Assembly (NCBI GenBank): GCA_040755395.1
Contig: JBFMAX010000012.1
Coordinates: 62,001 to 126,000, forward strand
Length of the DNA stretch: 64,000 nucleotides
From: Nitrospirota bacterium
GTDB taxonomy: Bacteria > Nitrospirota > Nitrospiria > Nitrospirales > Nitrospiraceae
Reading direction: 5' to 3'
The position numbers were made by a program, and so were the translations under genes. Of the stretch, positions 49,375-56,942 are shown piece by piece. How positions within the stretch are numbered: the stretch's first letter is position 1; every line of letters begins with the position of its first letter. The notes under the pieces are model-generated. The model was given only the letters and a program-made list of their open reading frames with translations, made no database searches and was not told where the DNA came from.

Positions 49375-50501
49375 AGGGCCGCCAAGCTCCTCTTTCTCAG
49401 GCCCAGCGGATGGAGCAACGTCCGACCCAGGGCCTGCTCAGCGCGCGCCAGGGCCATGTCGCAAGCGTACGGAATCGGCGCCTGAACGCTCCCGCACTCC
49501 CGGCGGGCTTCCGAGGGTTTTTTCTCGCAAAAGGTAAAGATCTGACAGGTCAGGCAGGGGGACGACTCATGATATCGGCTGGCGTGGATGGCCGCAAAGA
49601 CCTTGTCGATCGCGTCGCGCAGCGAGTACTCCCGGAGAGAGACGCGGTGCTCATACTCCATTGTGCAGGCGCCCAACTCGCCCCAGGCGTTGATGTGAAA
49701 GGCGTCTGTGCCGCAGCCGCAGCGGTACAGCCGGTCCGTGGGCGGAGCCGATAAGTCAGCCGAAGCCGAACACGGTCGGTCGCCCGTCCGGGTGGCGTCA
49801 TCACGCTGCTCCAGGACTACGACATCTTCCGGAGCCAACCTGAAATCGAGCGGCGACAAATCGCCGTTGAGCCGTGGCGAGAGGGCGGTGGTGAAGCCGA
49901 ACGTGAGACCCAGCGATTCGACGAATCGCCGGATCGCAGGCAGTTCCTCCTTGTTCCAATTCATTGCTTTGGTTCTGAGGGTGAACGGCAGGCCGCTGTC
50001 TTTGAGCAAGGCAATGCCCTTCATGAAAGCCCGGAACGATCCCGGCACCTGGGTAAAGTGATCAAACGCGCTCTCGTTCACCGAATGGCAGGAGATGTCG
50101 ATCGAAAACGGCGGCCGCTGCTGCAACCGCTCGACGGTCGCTTGAGTGAACAGCGTGCCATTCGTATATAACTGCAACAGAAAGCCCTTGCCATAGGCGT
50201 CCTCGTAGATATCCCAAAAGTGAGGATGCGCGAAAATCTCGCCGCCGGTCAGGTTCAACCACAGGATGCCTAGGTCCGCCATTTCATTCACAAGCCGTCC
50301 GATCTCCGGCAGGGTCAGCTCGCGAGGAAACCAATCTCGATGGTTATAGGGATCGGTGTAGCAGTGACGGCAGTGGAGATTACAACGGTAAGTCAGCTCC
50401 AGTTGCGCTTTGATCACCCGACGGGTGCGGGCGGCGCATTCGTGGACGCGGCGGCTGAAGTCCTGATATTCCTGCGAGAGGAGAGCTAGGCGGTCACGCA
50501 T
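49371..50501 (-). CDS. Radical SAM/SPASM peptide maturase 2
   Basis: A 376-residue protein. CNLHCRHC (Cys40, 44, 47) and LNLTGGEIFAHPHF are the radical SAM motifs. A full SPASM domain follows, with CGCGTDAFHINAWGELGAC, CLTCQIFTFCEKKP and a last Cys in APIPYAC. A 28-residue N-terminal helix precedes the core. Its start lies 16 bases inside the end of radical SAM 3, and its stop overlaps the precursor 2 start. Closest genes and its complete SPASM domain make it a strong candidate for the enzyme that modifies the precursor cysteines or neighbouring residues, but this is inference. Confidence 0.9.
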   Translation of the reverse strand: MRDRLALLSQEYQDFSRRVHECAARTRRVIKAQLELTYRCNLHCRHCYTDPYNHRDWFPRELTLPEIGRLVNEMADLGILWLNLTGGEIFAHPHFWDIYEDAYGKGFLLQLYTNGTLFTQATVERLQQRPPFSIDISCHSVNESAFDHFTQVPGSFRAFMKGIALLKDSGLPFTLRTKAMNWNKEELPAIRRFVESLGLTFGFTTALSPRLNGDLSPLDFRLAPEDVVVLEQRDDATRTGDRPCSASADLSAPPTDRLYRCGCGTDAFHINAWGELGACTMEYEHRVSLREYSLRDAIDKVFAAIHASRYHESSPCLTCQIFTFCEKKPSEARRECGSVQAPIPYACDMALARAEQALGRTLLHPLGLRKRSLAAL

Positions 50502-51403
50502 GGTTGGCGGCCGGTTGAAGGGAGGTGAGAGGACGGTTGAGCTTTCCAGGGACAAGCGAAGGTCGGCAGATGCCGATAGAAGCCTTCTTTGAACGAGCCT
50601 CGGCGGAGATCGTAGCTCTGGGCGCGGTTCCCTGAGCACAGTTGCAGTCCGCCGTAGGCGTCGATGTGAAACGTGCGCATTCCGCTTCGACAGGGGGGTG
50701 GAGGCGCAGCCTGTTTCCGGCAAGCCTCCTGCCACAGGGTCGGGTCCCGGCGGTTCAACTCGTCCTGCTCGGCCTGTGACAGGGCGTACCGGAACGGCGT
50801 CTCCCCGCCGTCGAGCGCAGGCCGCATGTCCTCGCCGAGCTTGTATCCCACTCCGAGCTTCTCCGCGTAGCGTTTGATCTCAATGATCTCGTGACGATTT
50901 GCGGTCATGGCCGTCGTCTTGAGGAGCAGCGGGAGTCCTCGTTCGCGCAGCAGCCGGATCGCCGCCAAGCATCGCCCATGCGAGCCTCGCCCCTGGGTGA
51001 CTTGTTCGAACGTCTCATCAGTGAGTCCGTGCAGGCTGATTTCGATGCGATGGGGAGGGCGCGCGGCGAAACGGTCGGCAATGGCTTCCGTCACCAGCGT
51101 GCCGTTGGTGAATACCGTGACGAGGAACCCCGAAGCGACGGCGTGGTCATAGAGATCGAAGAAATCCGGACGCGCCAGTGGCTCCCCGCCGGTGAGGCAT
51201 AATTCGAGACAGCCGGCTTCGGCCAGCTCGTCCATGATGCGGAGGATTTCCGGCGTCGTCAGTTCCCGCCGGATGAATTCCGGGCGGTTAAAACAATCCG
51301 TGTAACACATGACGCACCGCAGGTTGCACCGGCAGGTGATCTCCCATTGGCAGGAGTAGGGATAGCGTTCGGGCAGCGCGTTCAGCGTTGTGACATCACG
51401 CAT
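50486..51403 (-). CDS. Radical SAM protein 3 with truncated SPASM region
   Basis: A 305-residue protein. CNLRCVMC (Cys26, 30, 33) and LCLTGGEPLARPDF are the radical SAM motifs. The C-terminal region has CRSGMRTFHIDAYGGLQLC, corresponding to the first part of SPASM, and a lone ACPWK, but lacks the CxxCxxxxxC second half. It could bind one auxiliary cluster at most (twitch-like) or rely on a partner. It overlaps the PqqD gene by 8 bases and the next radical SAM gene by 16. Confidence 0.85.
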   Translation of the reverse strand: MRDVTTLNALPERYPYSCQWEITCRCNLRCVMCYTDCFNRPEFIRRELTTPEILRIMDELAEAGCLELCLTGGEPLARPDFFDLYDHAVASGFLVTVFTNGTLVTEAIADRFAARPPHRIEISLHGLTDETFEQVTQGRGSHGRCLAAIRLLRERGLPLLLKTTAMTANRHEIIEIKRYAEKLGVGYKLGEDMRPALDGGETPFRYALSQAEQDELNRRDPTLWQEACRKQAAPPPPCRSGMRTFHIDAYGGLQLCSGNRAQSYDLRRGSFKEGFYRHLPTFACPWKAQPSSHLPSTGRQPCVTA

Positions 51404-51695
51404 CGGCGACGACGGAGCGTTCCTGAATGGCGTTGATGGACAGGAGATCGTCCATGAGTGTCACGAAGTCCTTCATGACTTGGTCGGGCTGTCCATCGTA
51501 CTCTTCGCAGAAGTCTGTGACGATATCCTGCACGGTTCGCGCGCCGTCGATTCGCCGCCACAACGCGGCGCCTGTTTCATTCAGGACGTAGATGCAAGGG
51601 GGATCGCTCAGTTTACGACGGATGGGGACAAGGACGCACTCGCCCGCGATATCGCGTTGCACGAAATCCGGGCTCTTGATGTAGACCTTTTCCAT
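51396..51695 (-). CDS. PqqD-like peptide-binding protein
   Basis: A 99-residue PqqD-family protein. Strands in the first half (FVQRDIAGECVLVPIRR, PPCIYVLNETGAALWRRIDG) and helices in the second half (DIVTDFCEEYDGQPDQVMKDFVTLMDDLL) match the winged-helix fold of RiPP recognition elements. In the family such proteins bind the leader peptide and bring it to the radical SAM enzyme. It overlaps radical SAM 3 by 8 bases, which supports a working pair. Confidence 0.9.
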   Translation of the reverse strand: MEKVYIKSPDFVQRDIAGECVLVPIRRKLSDPPCIYVLNETGAALWRRIDGARTVQDIVTDFCEEYDGQPDQVMKDFVTLMDDLLSINAIQERSVVADA

Positions 51696-51745
51696 GGCGG
51701 GAGCGGCGCGCTAAAGATAGCAAATTCTCCTAGAGCCTGCCAGTG

Positions 51746-52564
51746 CTATTTCAGCGCGACGACAGCGAAGGCCCGTCTCCAATCAAGCTCACGGACGACG
51801 ACTCCGGCTTCTTCCAGTTCTTGCCGCACTTCCTGCTCCGTCTGAAAAGCATGGAGGAAATGACCCTGCGGGCAAGTGTCGCCCGGCTGGTAGGCTCGGT
51901 TCGCTCCGAGCAGTCCGGCGAGCCGGCGGGCCAGGGCTTCGCGGAGACGGGTCATCCGCGCCTGCGGCTCCTGTTCGGTCAGAAAACTCAGGACGGCCAA
52001 GCTCTCCGGCGACAGCGCCCAGCAAAGATCGCGAAGCCACATCTGCCGCTGAGCCCTGCCCGGAATGGCGCTGTACATGATGCTCGCGAGCAGCGCGGAG
52101 TCGAAGCTCGCCGGACGAAAGGGGAGACGGGCTAGGTCAGCCCGGACAAACCGGACATCGTGCCCGAGCCTCCGGGCGATGCGGGTTGCCGCGCGGAGAG
52201 CGGTCGCGTCGGTATCGATCCCGACCACGGACAGCCCCCGCCGGGCCATGGCAATAGCCTCACGGCCGACCCCTGTTCCCAGTACCAACAGGCGGCCGTT
52301 GGCGAGCGCATAGCGATCTGCAACCTCTCGTTCCCACGGCTCCAGTTCGCAGAGGGAGGGGTCGTCGGGCAGCGTCGTGACGCTGGATGAATAGGCTCGC
52401 TGATAGTGTCTCCGGGTCAGGCGGGTCAACTGGTCTGGTGTCAGCAGCGCCGGCAGCAGTCCGTTGAGAAACAGCGCCAGGCGTTGCAAACATCCGCCGG
52501 CCCGTTCGAGGGCTTGCGCGGCCAACCGTATCAGAAAACCGAAGAGAGGCAAGGAATGCCTCAC
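51746..52564 (-). CDS. Class I SAM-dependent methyltransferase
   Basis: A 272-residue methyltransferase. The glycine motif GRLLVLGTGVGREAIAMARRG binds SAM, with an acidic residue in GLSVVGIDTDATAL and the F-D-S-A-L-L-A-S region for motif III/IV. The N-terminal 75 residues are a helical extension with a hydrophobic stretch (FLNGLLPALL). No substrate motif is recognised. It overlaps the glycosyltransferase-like gene by 4 bases. It could methylate the peptide product, but a small-molecule substrate is equally possible. Confidence 0.8.
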   Translation of the reverse strand: MRHSLPLFGFLIRLAAQALERAGGCLQRLALFLNGLLPALLTPDQLTRLTRRHYQRAYSSSVTTLPDDPSLCELEPWEREVADRYALANGRLLVLGTGVGREAIAMARRGLSVVGIDTDATALRAATRIARRLGHDVRFVRADLARLPFRPASFDSALLASIMYSAIPGRAQRQMWLRDLCWALSPESLAVLSFLTEQEPQARMTRLREALARRLAGLLGANRAYQPGDTCPQGHFLHAFQTEQEVRQELEEAGVVVRELDWRRAFAVVALK

Positions 52565-53673
52565 AGATATCGGGCGAGGATCTCCGCCGCGTCGGCCGCT
52601 CCCGTCGGTTGCGGCGCCGATGCCGGCGGTTCAGGAGCCGTCCACGCCGCCTCCAGGGCTTTTTCCCACCGGCCGGCCACAAAGTCATCCATGAGCAGTT
52701 CGGCCCCGCGCCCGTAGCGATGCAGAAAATCCACCAGCGGACCTTCGTCGGGGAAATTGTACCGCCGCACGTAGACGAGCGGCTTGTGTTGCGCAACGGC
52801 TTCGATGACCGTGCTGTAGCCCGGCTTGCTCACGAGGAGATCCGTCGAAGCCAGAAGGGTGTTGAACCGGAAGGGGAGCTGCCCGGCGGCATGAATTCTT
52901 GAAAGGGGAGCGGAAACGGACCCATCGAAGATAAACCGATAGCCGGACAGCTCCTCCAACCGCTGAAGCGGCAGCGAAGCCAGCGGGATTCCGCCGAATC
53001 CCACCAGCACCAGGCGCTCAGCCGGCGAGGCTCTCACGGCTCTCCGGAGTTCCGCCGGTTTCGGCTCCAAGGTTTGGGCGATCGGACCGATGTCCACGAT
53101 CCGGCGGAAGGCATCCATGTCCAGTCCGGGCATGGCGCGGAGCAGCACATCGGCCGCTCCATAAGCGCGGCGGATCTTGTCGATGATGGTTTGGTGTTCC
53201 GGGATGCTCCGGTCTCGGAATTCGTCCAGAACCAGGTCCCAACTCAGAGAGCCGAGCGCCACAGTGGGCACCCCGGCCTGCGCGCCGGCTGCGGTCGCCA
53301 GGTAAGAGATATCGGAGAGGACCAGGTCCGGCTTAGCAGTGCGGATCGCGCGGACTTCATCATCGAGCTTCACGTCCCACAGGCGGTGAAACCGGATGTG
53401 CTCCGTCCAGGTGGCGGCGGCGTCGATCTTCAATGGACCGTGCTGTACGCACCCGATGTCCTGTTCGGCCGGGCTCAGCTTCCAGTCCAGAACGAGGCGG
53501 CCCTCGAAGAAAGAAGCGGGGACGGAGGTGCGGAGGATGGCGGTGAGCCGCTGGACTCGTCGCGCCAGCTCGTTGAGAACAGGCAGGACCTGAGCGGCGT
53601 GCCCGTACCCATGTCCGGAGATCGAACACCAGATCAACGGCATCGATTCGCGCGTGTCAATCGCCTGATCCAA
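52561..53673 (-). CDS. GT-B glycosyltransferase-like protein
   Basis: A 370-residue protein. LIWCSISGHGYGHAAQVLPVLNELA is the first Rossmann strand with the GHGYGH loop; VLVGFGGI and LLASTDLLVSKPGYSTVIEAVAQHKPLVYV are the C-terminal nucleotide-sugar-binding motifs of GT-B enzymes of the MurG/MGT-like group. An ATG at 53643 would also fit the fold and avoid overlap with the small upstream gene. It overlaps the methyltransferase by 4 bases. It may add a sugar to the peptide or to a lipid; neither is proven. Confidence 0.75.
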   Translation of the reverse strand: MDQAIDTRESMPLIWCSISGHGYGHAAQVLPVLNELARRVQRLTAILRTSVPASFFEGRLVLDWKLSPAEQDIGCVQHGPLKIDAAATWTEHIRFHRLWDVKLDDEVRAIRTAKPDLVLSDISYLATAAGAQAGVPTVALGSLSWDLVLDEFRDRSIPEHQTIIDKIRRAYGAADVLLRAMPGLDMDAFRRIVDIGPIAQTLEPKPAELRRAVRASPAERLVLVGFGGIPLASLPLQRLEELSGYRFIFDGSVSAPLSRIHAAGQLPFRFNTLLASTDLLVSKPGYSTVIEAVAQHKPLVYVRRYNFPDEGPLVDFLHRYGRGAELLMDDFVAGRWEKALEAAWTAPEPPASAPQPTGAADAAEILARYL

Positions 53674-53857
53674 GATGCTCGATCGGCGCGATGTTGTACT
53701 GCAGTTCCAAGTCGAACTCCTCGATCAGCTCATTGGCGATCTCCCGCCCCAGGTCGCCACGAACCTCCTTGATCACCAGGTCGATGGCCATGCCAGCGTG
53801 CGGGCCGAACTGGGTGATCGCCGCCTCGATCCGTTGGCGCGCTTCCTCTTGAGTCAT
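53657..53857 (-). CDS. Small hypothetical protein at the head of the RiPP operon
   Basis: A 66-residue acidic helical protein (MTQEEARQRIEAAITQFG, then AIDLVIKEVRGDLGREIANELIEEFDL). No family is recognised. It overlaps the start of the next gene by 17 bases (if that starts at 53673) and is the first gene of the cluster. A candidate -10 box TATGAT lies at 53947 to 53942 with a weak -35 region. It may be unrelated to the peptide pathway. Confidence 0.6.
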   Translation of the reverse strand: MTQEEARQRIEAAITQFGPHAGMAIDLVIKEVRGDLGREIANELIEEFDLELQYNIAPIEHLGSGD

Positions 53858-53984
53858 GCGGTGTCTCCGTTCGCCTGCAGCTTCAGTCCGGCACCGGCGA
53901 CAGGCTTTCTGTCTCGTGGTTGGGCCGCCCCGACGCGCGGCATCATACCACCGGTGAGGAGGAGAGGGCCAGACAGTGCCGGGA

Positions 53985-54758
53985 TTATCGGGGTCTGAAT
54001 CGGGTGAGCAGCTCGGCCAGCCGCTCCGAGTCGGCTTTCAACTGCGGGAGGGCGGAGCGGGTGTCGACCAGGATGACACGTTCCAGGCACCGAACGGCGG
54101 AGACCCCGTCGCCGATGGCTTCGTAGAGGTCGGCCAATTGTCGGAGGACCGCGGCCTCGCCTTGGGGATTTCCCAGCTTGATAAAGTGCTCCGACGCGTT
54201 GTTGAAGCATTTCTCCGCCTGAGGAAAGCGTTCGGCGTCAAGATAGGTCTTGCCGAGTCGGCTGTAGGTCATGGCCAGCCCCTCTTCGTTGCCGACGAGA
54301 CGATGGGACTCCAGCGCCTGCTTGAACGTCTCGATGGCGTCGTCGATCCGCCCTTCCGCGACGTTCACCAGCGCCAAGTTGGACAAGAGGATCCCAAGCG
54401 CACGATGGTCCTGCAGCGGTCGGAGCACATCGAGCGCTTCGAGATAGTACGGGCGGGCGCGCTCCGGATATCCCGCCTCCACCTGAAGATTGCCGAGGTT
54501 GACCAGAGTCAGGCCGATGGCATTCCAATCCTGTTGCCTGCGTTGGATGGCCAGCACCTCCCGGTAGCACTGCTCGGCGGCGGCGAGGTCTTTCAACATG
54601 GCGCAGACGTTGCCGAGATTGCCCAGCGAGTCGGAGAGTTCGCGCTCCGTCCCCTGTCGCCGATCATCCTGAACCGCTGACTCGTAGTAGCGCCGGGCTT
54701 GCGGGAGGTCTCCTCGATGAAGGAAGATGCGCGCCAGGTGTTTATCGGCTTCGGACAT
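53985..54758 (-). CDS. TPR-repeat protein
   Basis: A 257-residue soluble protein made of six or so tetratricopeptide units: ARIFLHRGDLPQARRYYESAVQ, SDSLGNLGNVCAMLKDLAAAEQCYREVL, TLVNLGNLQVEAGYPERARPYYLEAL, LSNLALVNVAEGRIDDAIETFKQAL, TYSRLGKTYLDAERFPQAEKCF and LRQLADLYEAIGDGVSAVRCL. Such repeats form a superhelix for protein contact. The start MSEADKHL is at 54758; the longer frame is unsupported. It is divergent from the cupin gene and lies upstream of the RiPP operon head by 127 bases. Confidence 0.85.
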   Translation of the reverse strand: MSEADKHLARIFLHRGDLPQARRYYESAVQDDRRQGTERELSDSLGNLGNVCAMLKDLAAAEQCYREVLAIQRRQQDWNAIGLTLVNLGNLQVEAGYPERARPYYLEALDVLRPLQDHRALGILLSNLALVNVAEGRIDDAIETFKQALESHRLVGNEEGLAMTYSRLGKTYLDAERFPQAEKCFNNASEHFIKLGNPQGEAAVLRQLADLYEAIGDGVSAVRCLERVILVDTRSALPQLKADSERLAELLTRFRPR

Positions 54759-54859
54759 GGTTCCCGGGTACTTGTGTCGCCCGTGGCAGGCTGCTATCTT
54801 GAGCGGCACGTGACGGCGATGCAAGGTCTTTTCGAAGGAGTCGGACCACGGAGGGCGCC

Positions 54860-55210
54860 ATGGTGATCAAACACTACGCGGACGTGAAACCGGATGCATA
54901 CGCCGGCGCGCCCGAGGGCGTCGAGATGCGCGAGATGATCACGGATCGGGACGGAGCCCCTCGTTTTGCTATGCGGGTGTTCGACGTGAAACCGGGCGCC
55001 GGCACCCCGTTCCACACGCATGAATGGGAACACGAAGTCTATATCCTGAAGGGAACGGGGAGAGTCCGCACGGAAAACGGAGACACGCCGTTCGCTCCAG
55101 GGGACTCGGTCTACATCGCGCCCAACGAGAAACACGGCTTCATCGCCGATCCCTCGGCTCCGGTGCAGTTCATCTGCGTGATCCCGGCGAAGAATCAGTG
55201 CCGGCTGTAG
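54860..55210 (+). CDS. Cupin-fold protein
   Basis: A 116-residue single-domain cupin. Motif 1 is GTPFHTHEWEHEVYILKGTGRV (G-x5-H-x-H-x3-4-E-x6-G) with metal-binding His-His-Glu; motif 2 is PGDSVYIAPNEKHGF with the second His. These residues normally bind iron, manganese or zinc. Reaction unknown. The gene is divergent from the TPR gene and is followed by a heptamer repeat element. Confidence 0.88.
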   Translation: MVIKHYADVKPDAYAGAPEGVEMREMITDRDGAPRFAMRVFDVKPGAGTPFHTHEWEHEVYILKGTGRVRTENGDTPFAPGDSVYIAPNEKHGFIADPSAPVQFICVIPAKNQCRL

Positions 55211-55225
55211 GCGAAGCCGGTGAAT

Positions 55226-55295
55226 GGTCAATAGTCAAGTGTCAAGGGAGAGACTCCCTTACCCGCTGACCAATGACCGTTGACCATTGACGTTT
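55226..55295. repeat. Inverted heptamer-repeat element A
   Basis: Left units GGTCAAT, AGTCAAG, TGTCAAG (55226-55246) and, on the other strand, the units of ACCCGCT, GACCAAT, GACCGTT, GACCATT, GACGTTT (55261-55295) are degenerate heptamers of the GGTCANN kind facing each other. The centre is a hairpin AAGGGAG / CTCCCTT (55244-55260). The pattern matches elements B and C in layout. Confidence 0.7.
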
Positions 55296-55311
55296 ATCAG
55301 AAAGTGCAACC

Positions 55312-55473
55312 GTGGCTCAGACGACGTGTCGGCGCTGCGGCGGTCAGTACGTCTACCACTGCTGCGACGGGCCCGTGTGCATGCCCTGTCCCCACTGCGG
55401 CTTTGACGAGGCGCACGAGGATTGTGAGCCGGCGACCGATCAGTCCCCGCCCTTGAATATATCCTTGTCGTAA
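55312..55473 (+). CDS. Small Cys-rich zinc-ribbon-like protein
   Basis: A 53-residue peptide from a GTG, MAQTTCRRCGGQYVYHCCDG followed by a C-x2-C-x2-C-rich half and an acidic tail. It has eight Cys in the first 30 residues (CRRC, CC, CMPCPHC) and one more near 38, compatible with two zinc ribbons. No strong ribosome binding site is visible. It overlaps the 3' end of the opposite gene by 34 bases. It is too short for standard gene finding; the pattern of Cys makes it worth keeping, but it could be chance. Confidence 0.4.
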   Translation: MAQTTCRRCGGQYVYHCCDGPVCMPCPHCGFDEAHEDCEPATDQSPPLNISLS

Positions 55474-55877
55474 TCGTGACCGTCCTCCTCGTCGACCTTC
55501 AGTCCGAGTCCGCGCTGAAAGGAGATGCGGAGCTCCCGGATCTGCTCGAGGTCGAGCAGCTCCTCGACCGAGCGGCAGTCCGCGTCCTTGAGAAATCGCT
55601 CGCAGAGGTCGAGGCCGGTCTTGAAGTGCAGCGGAAGGGTTTCTTCCGTCACCTGCTGCCAGGTGATGTAAATGCAGAAGGCTTGGAAAGCTCTCGCCTC
55701 CGGATGGCGGGCCCCGATGCGCTGCAACGTCCAGTAGGCGTCCGTGGCGGTCGCGCCCGCGACGGAGGAGAACGTCGCCTCGGCGTGCTCGGCTTCCTCC
55801 CAATCGTTTCCCAATTCGCCGGTCACTTTGGCCCGTGCAAAGGCGCGTTGCGCGGCGATGGCCGGGTCGAATCGCAT
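55440..55877 (-). CDS. Hypothetical protein, 145 aa
   Basis: A soluble, helical, mildly acidic protein starting MRFDPAIAAQRAFARAKVTGELG. A tail of DEEDGHDYDKDIF is strongly acidic. I recognise no family. The start at 55877 is chosen because the longer frame adds unrelated residues. It is convergent with the small Cys-rich open frame and divergent from the DUF6502 gene. Confidence 0.55.
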   Translation of the reverse strand: MRFDPAIAAQRAFARAKVTGELGNDWEEAEHAEATFSSVAGATATDAYWTLQRIGARHPEARAFQAFCIYITWQQVTEETLPLHFKTGLDLCERFLKDADCRSVEELLDLEQIRELRISFQRGLGLKVDEEDGHDYDKDIFKGGD

Positions 55878-56050
55878 AAGGGTCGTCCTTGACGATGGCG
55901 ACAGCATACTGAGGCGTTTCATGCGGCGTCAATTGCGCGGGCTTGCGCGTTTACTTTCCGTGAGCGACCTGGTTAGTGGACGCAAAGGTTCCAGGAACCT
56001 TTTCTGCCAGCTCCTGAAACATCTTCTCCTCCTAAGAACAAAAGAGAGGA

Positions 56051-56099
56051 TTGACAACGGCCATCGCCAGGCTTTAAGTTTTGGGAAAATTGTCCCAAA
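56051..56099 (+). promoter_or_regulatory. DUF6502 promoter with a TTTGGGA-N6-TCCCAAA palindrome
   Basis: TTGACA at 56051-56056 and TTTAAG at 56073-56078 (16-base spacing) form a promoter. Directly after the -10 box lies the inverted repeat TTTGGGA (56080-56086) / TCCCAAA (56093-56099), which covers the expected transcription start and ends 3 bases before the ATG. It is a good candidate operator or a start-blocking hairpin. Confidence 0.55.
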
Positions 56100-56102
56100 T
56101 TT

Positions 56103-56942
56103 ATGAAGCCCCGTCCTTCCGCGCTGCTCGCCGCTATTTCTCACTTGCTCCGTCCCCTGGTTCGTCTCCTCCTGCGCCACGGGATTCCGTTCAAGGCGGT
56201 CGCGGAAGTGGCCAAACACGTCTACGTGACGGTCGCGATGGATGAGTTCGCGTTGCCCACGCGCAAACAGACCGTCTCACGAGTCTCGGTGCTGACCGGG
56301 TTGTCACGCAAGGAGGTGCACCGTGTGTTGGCGATTCCACCCCAGCAGGACCAGGACGCCGCGATTCGCTACAACCGGGCCGCACGGATTGTGACGGGCT
56401 GGATTCGAGATGCCGAATTTCTCGACAAACAGGGGAGGCCGAGACCGCTACCCTGGCAGGGGCGGAGGCGAAGCTTTGCCGCCTTAGTGGAACGGTATAG
56501 CGGGGACATCCCGGCGCGTGCCGTGCTCGATGAATTGCTCCGGGTCGGCGTGGTGCGTCGACTCGAGGACGGTCGCGTGCAGTTGCTCACGCGAGGCTAT
56601 GTCCCACAAACAAGCGAGCCCGACAAGCTAGCCATCTTGGGCACGGACGTGGCCGACCTCGTGACGACCATTGATCACAACCTGCAGCACGGATCCTCGA
56701 CGCCACGCTTTCAGCGAAAGGTGATGTATGACAACCTGCCAGCGGAAGCTGTGGCGCGTTTTCGTACACTGGCGAGCCGCTCCGCACAGAAGCTGCTGGA
56801 AGGATTTGACCGATGGTTGGCCAGGCATGACCGCGATCGCTCGCCATCGGTGAGGGGTACCGGTCGTCTGCGTGCTGGTGTCGGGATTTACTATTTTGAA
56901 GAAGACCTCACTTCCGCCCCACCTGGAGGGGATCACCCATGA
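56103..56942 (+). CDS. DUF6502 family protein
   Basis: A 279-residue protein. LLRHGIPFKAVAEVAKHVYVTVAMDEF and TVSRVSVLTGLSRKEVHRVL at residues 24-80 read like a helix-turn-helix, and the middle and C-terminal regions contain conserved PRPLPW and GHRIGVGIYYFEED-type patterns (here RLRAGVGIYYFEEDL). Members of this family are often next to DUF5666 exported proteins, as here, with a 4-base overlap. A DNA-binding regulator that controls its own operon through the upstream palindrome is plausible but unproven. Confidence 0.75.
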   Translation: MKPRPSALLAAISHLLRPLVRLLLRHGIPFKAVAEVAKHVYVTVAMDEFALPTRKQTVSRVSVLTGLSRKEVHRVLAIPPQQDQDAAIRYNRAARIVTGWIRDAEFLDKQGRPRPLPWQGRRRSFAALVERYSGDIPARAVLDELLRVGVVRRLEDGRVQLLTRGYVPQTSEPDKLAILGTDVADLVTTIDHNLQHGSSTPRFQRKVMYDNLPAEAVARFRTLASRSAQKLLEGFDRWLARHDRDRSPSVRGTGRLRAGVGIYYFEEDLTSAPPGGDHP

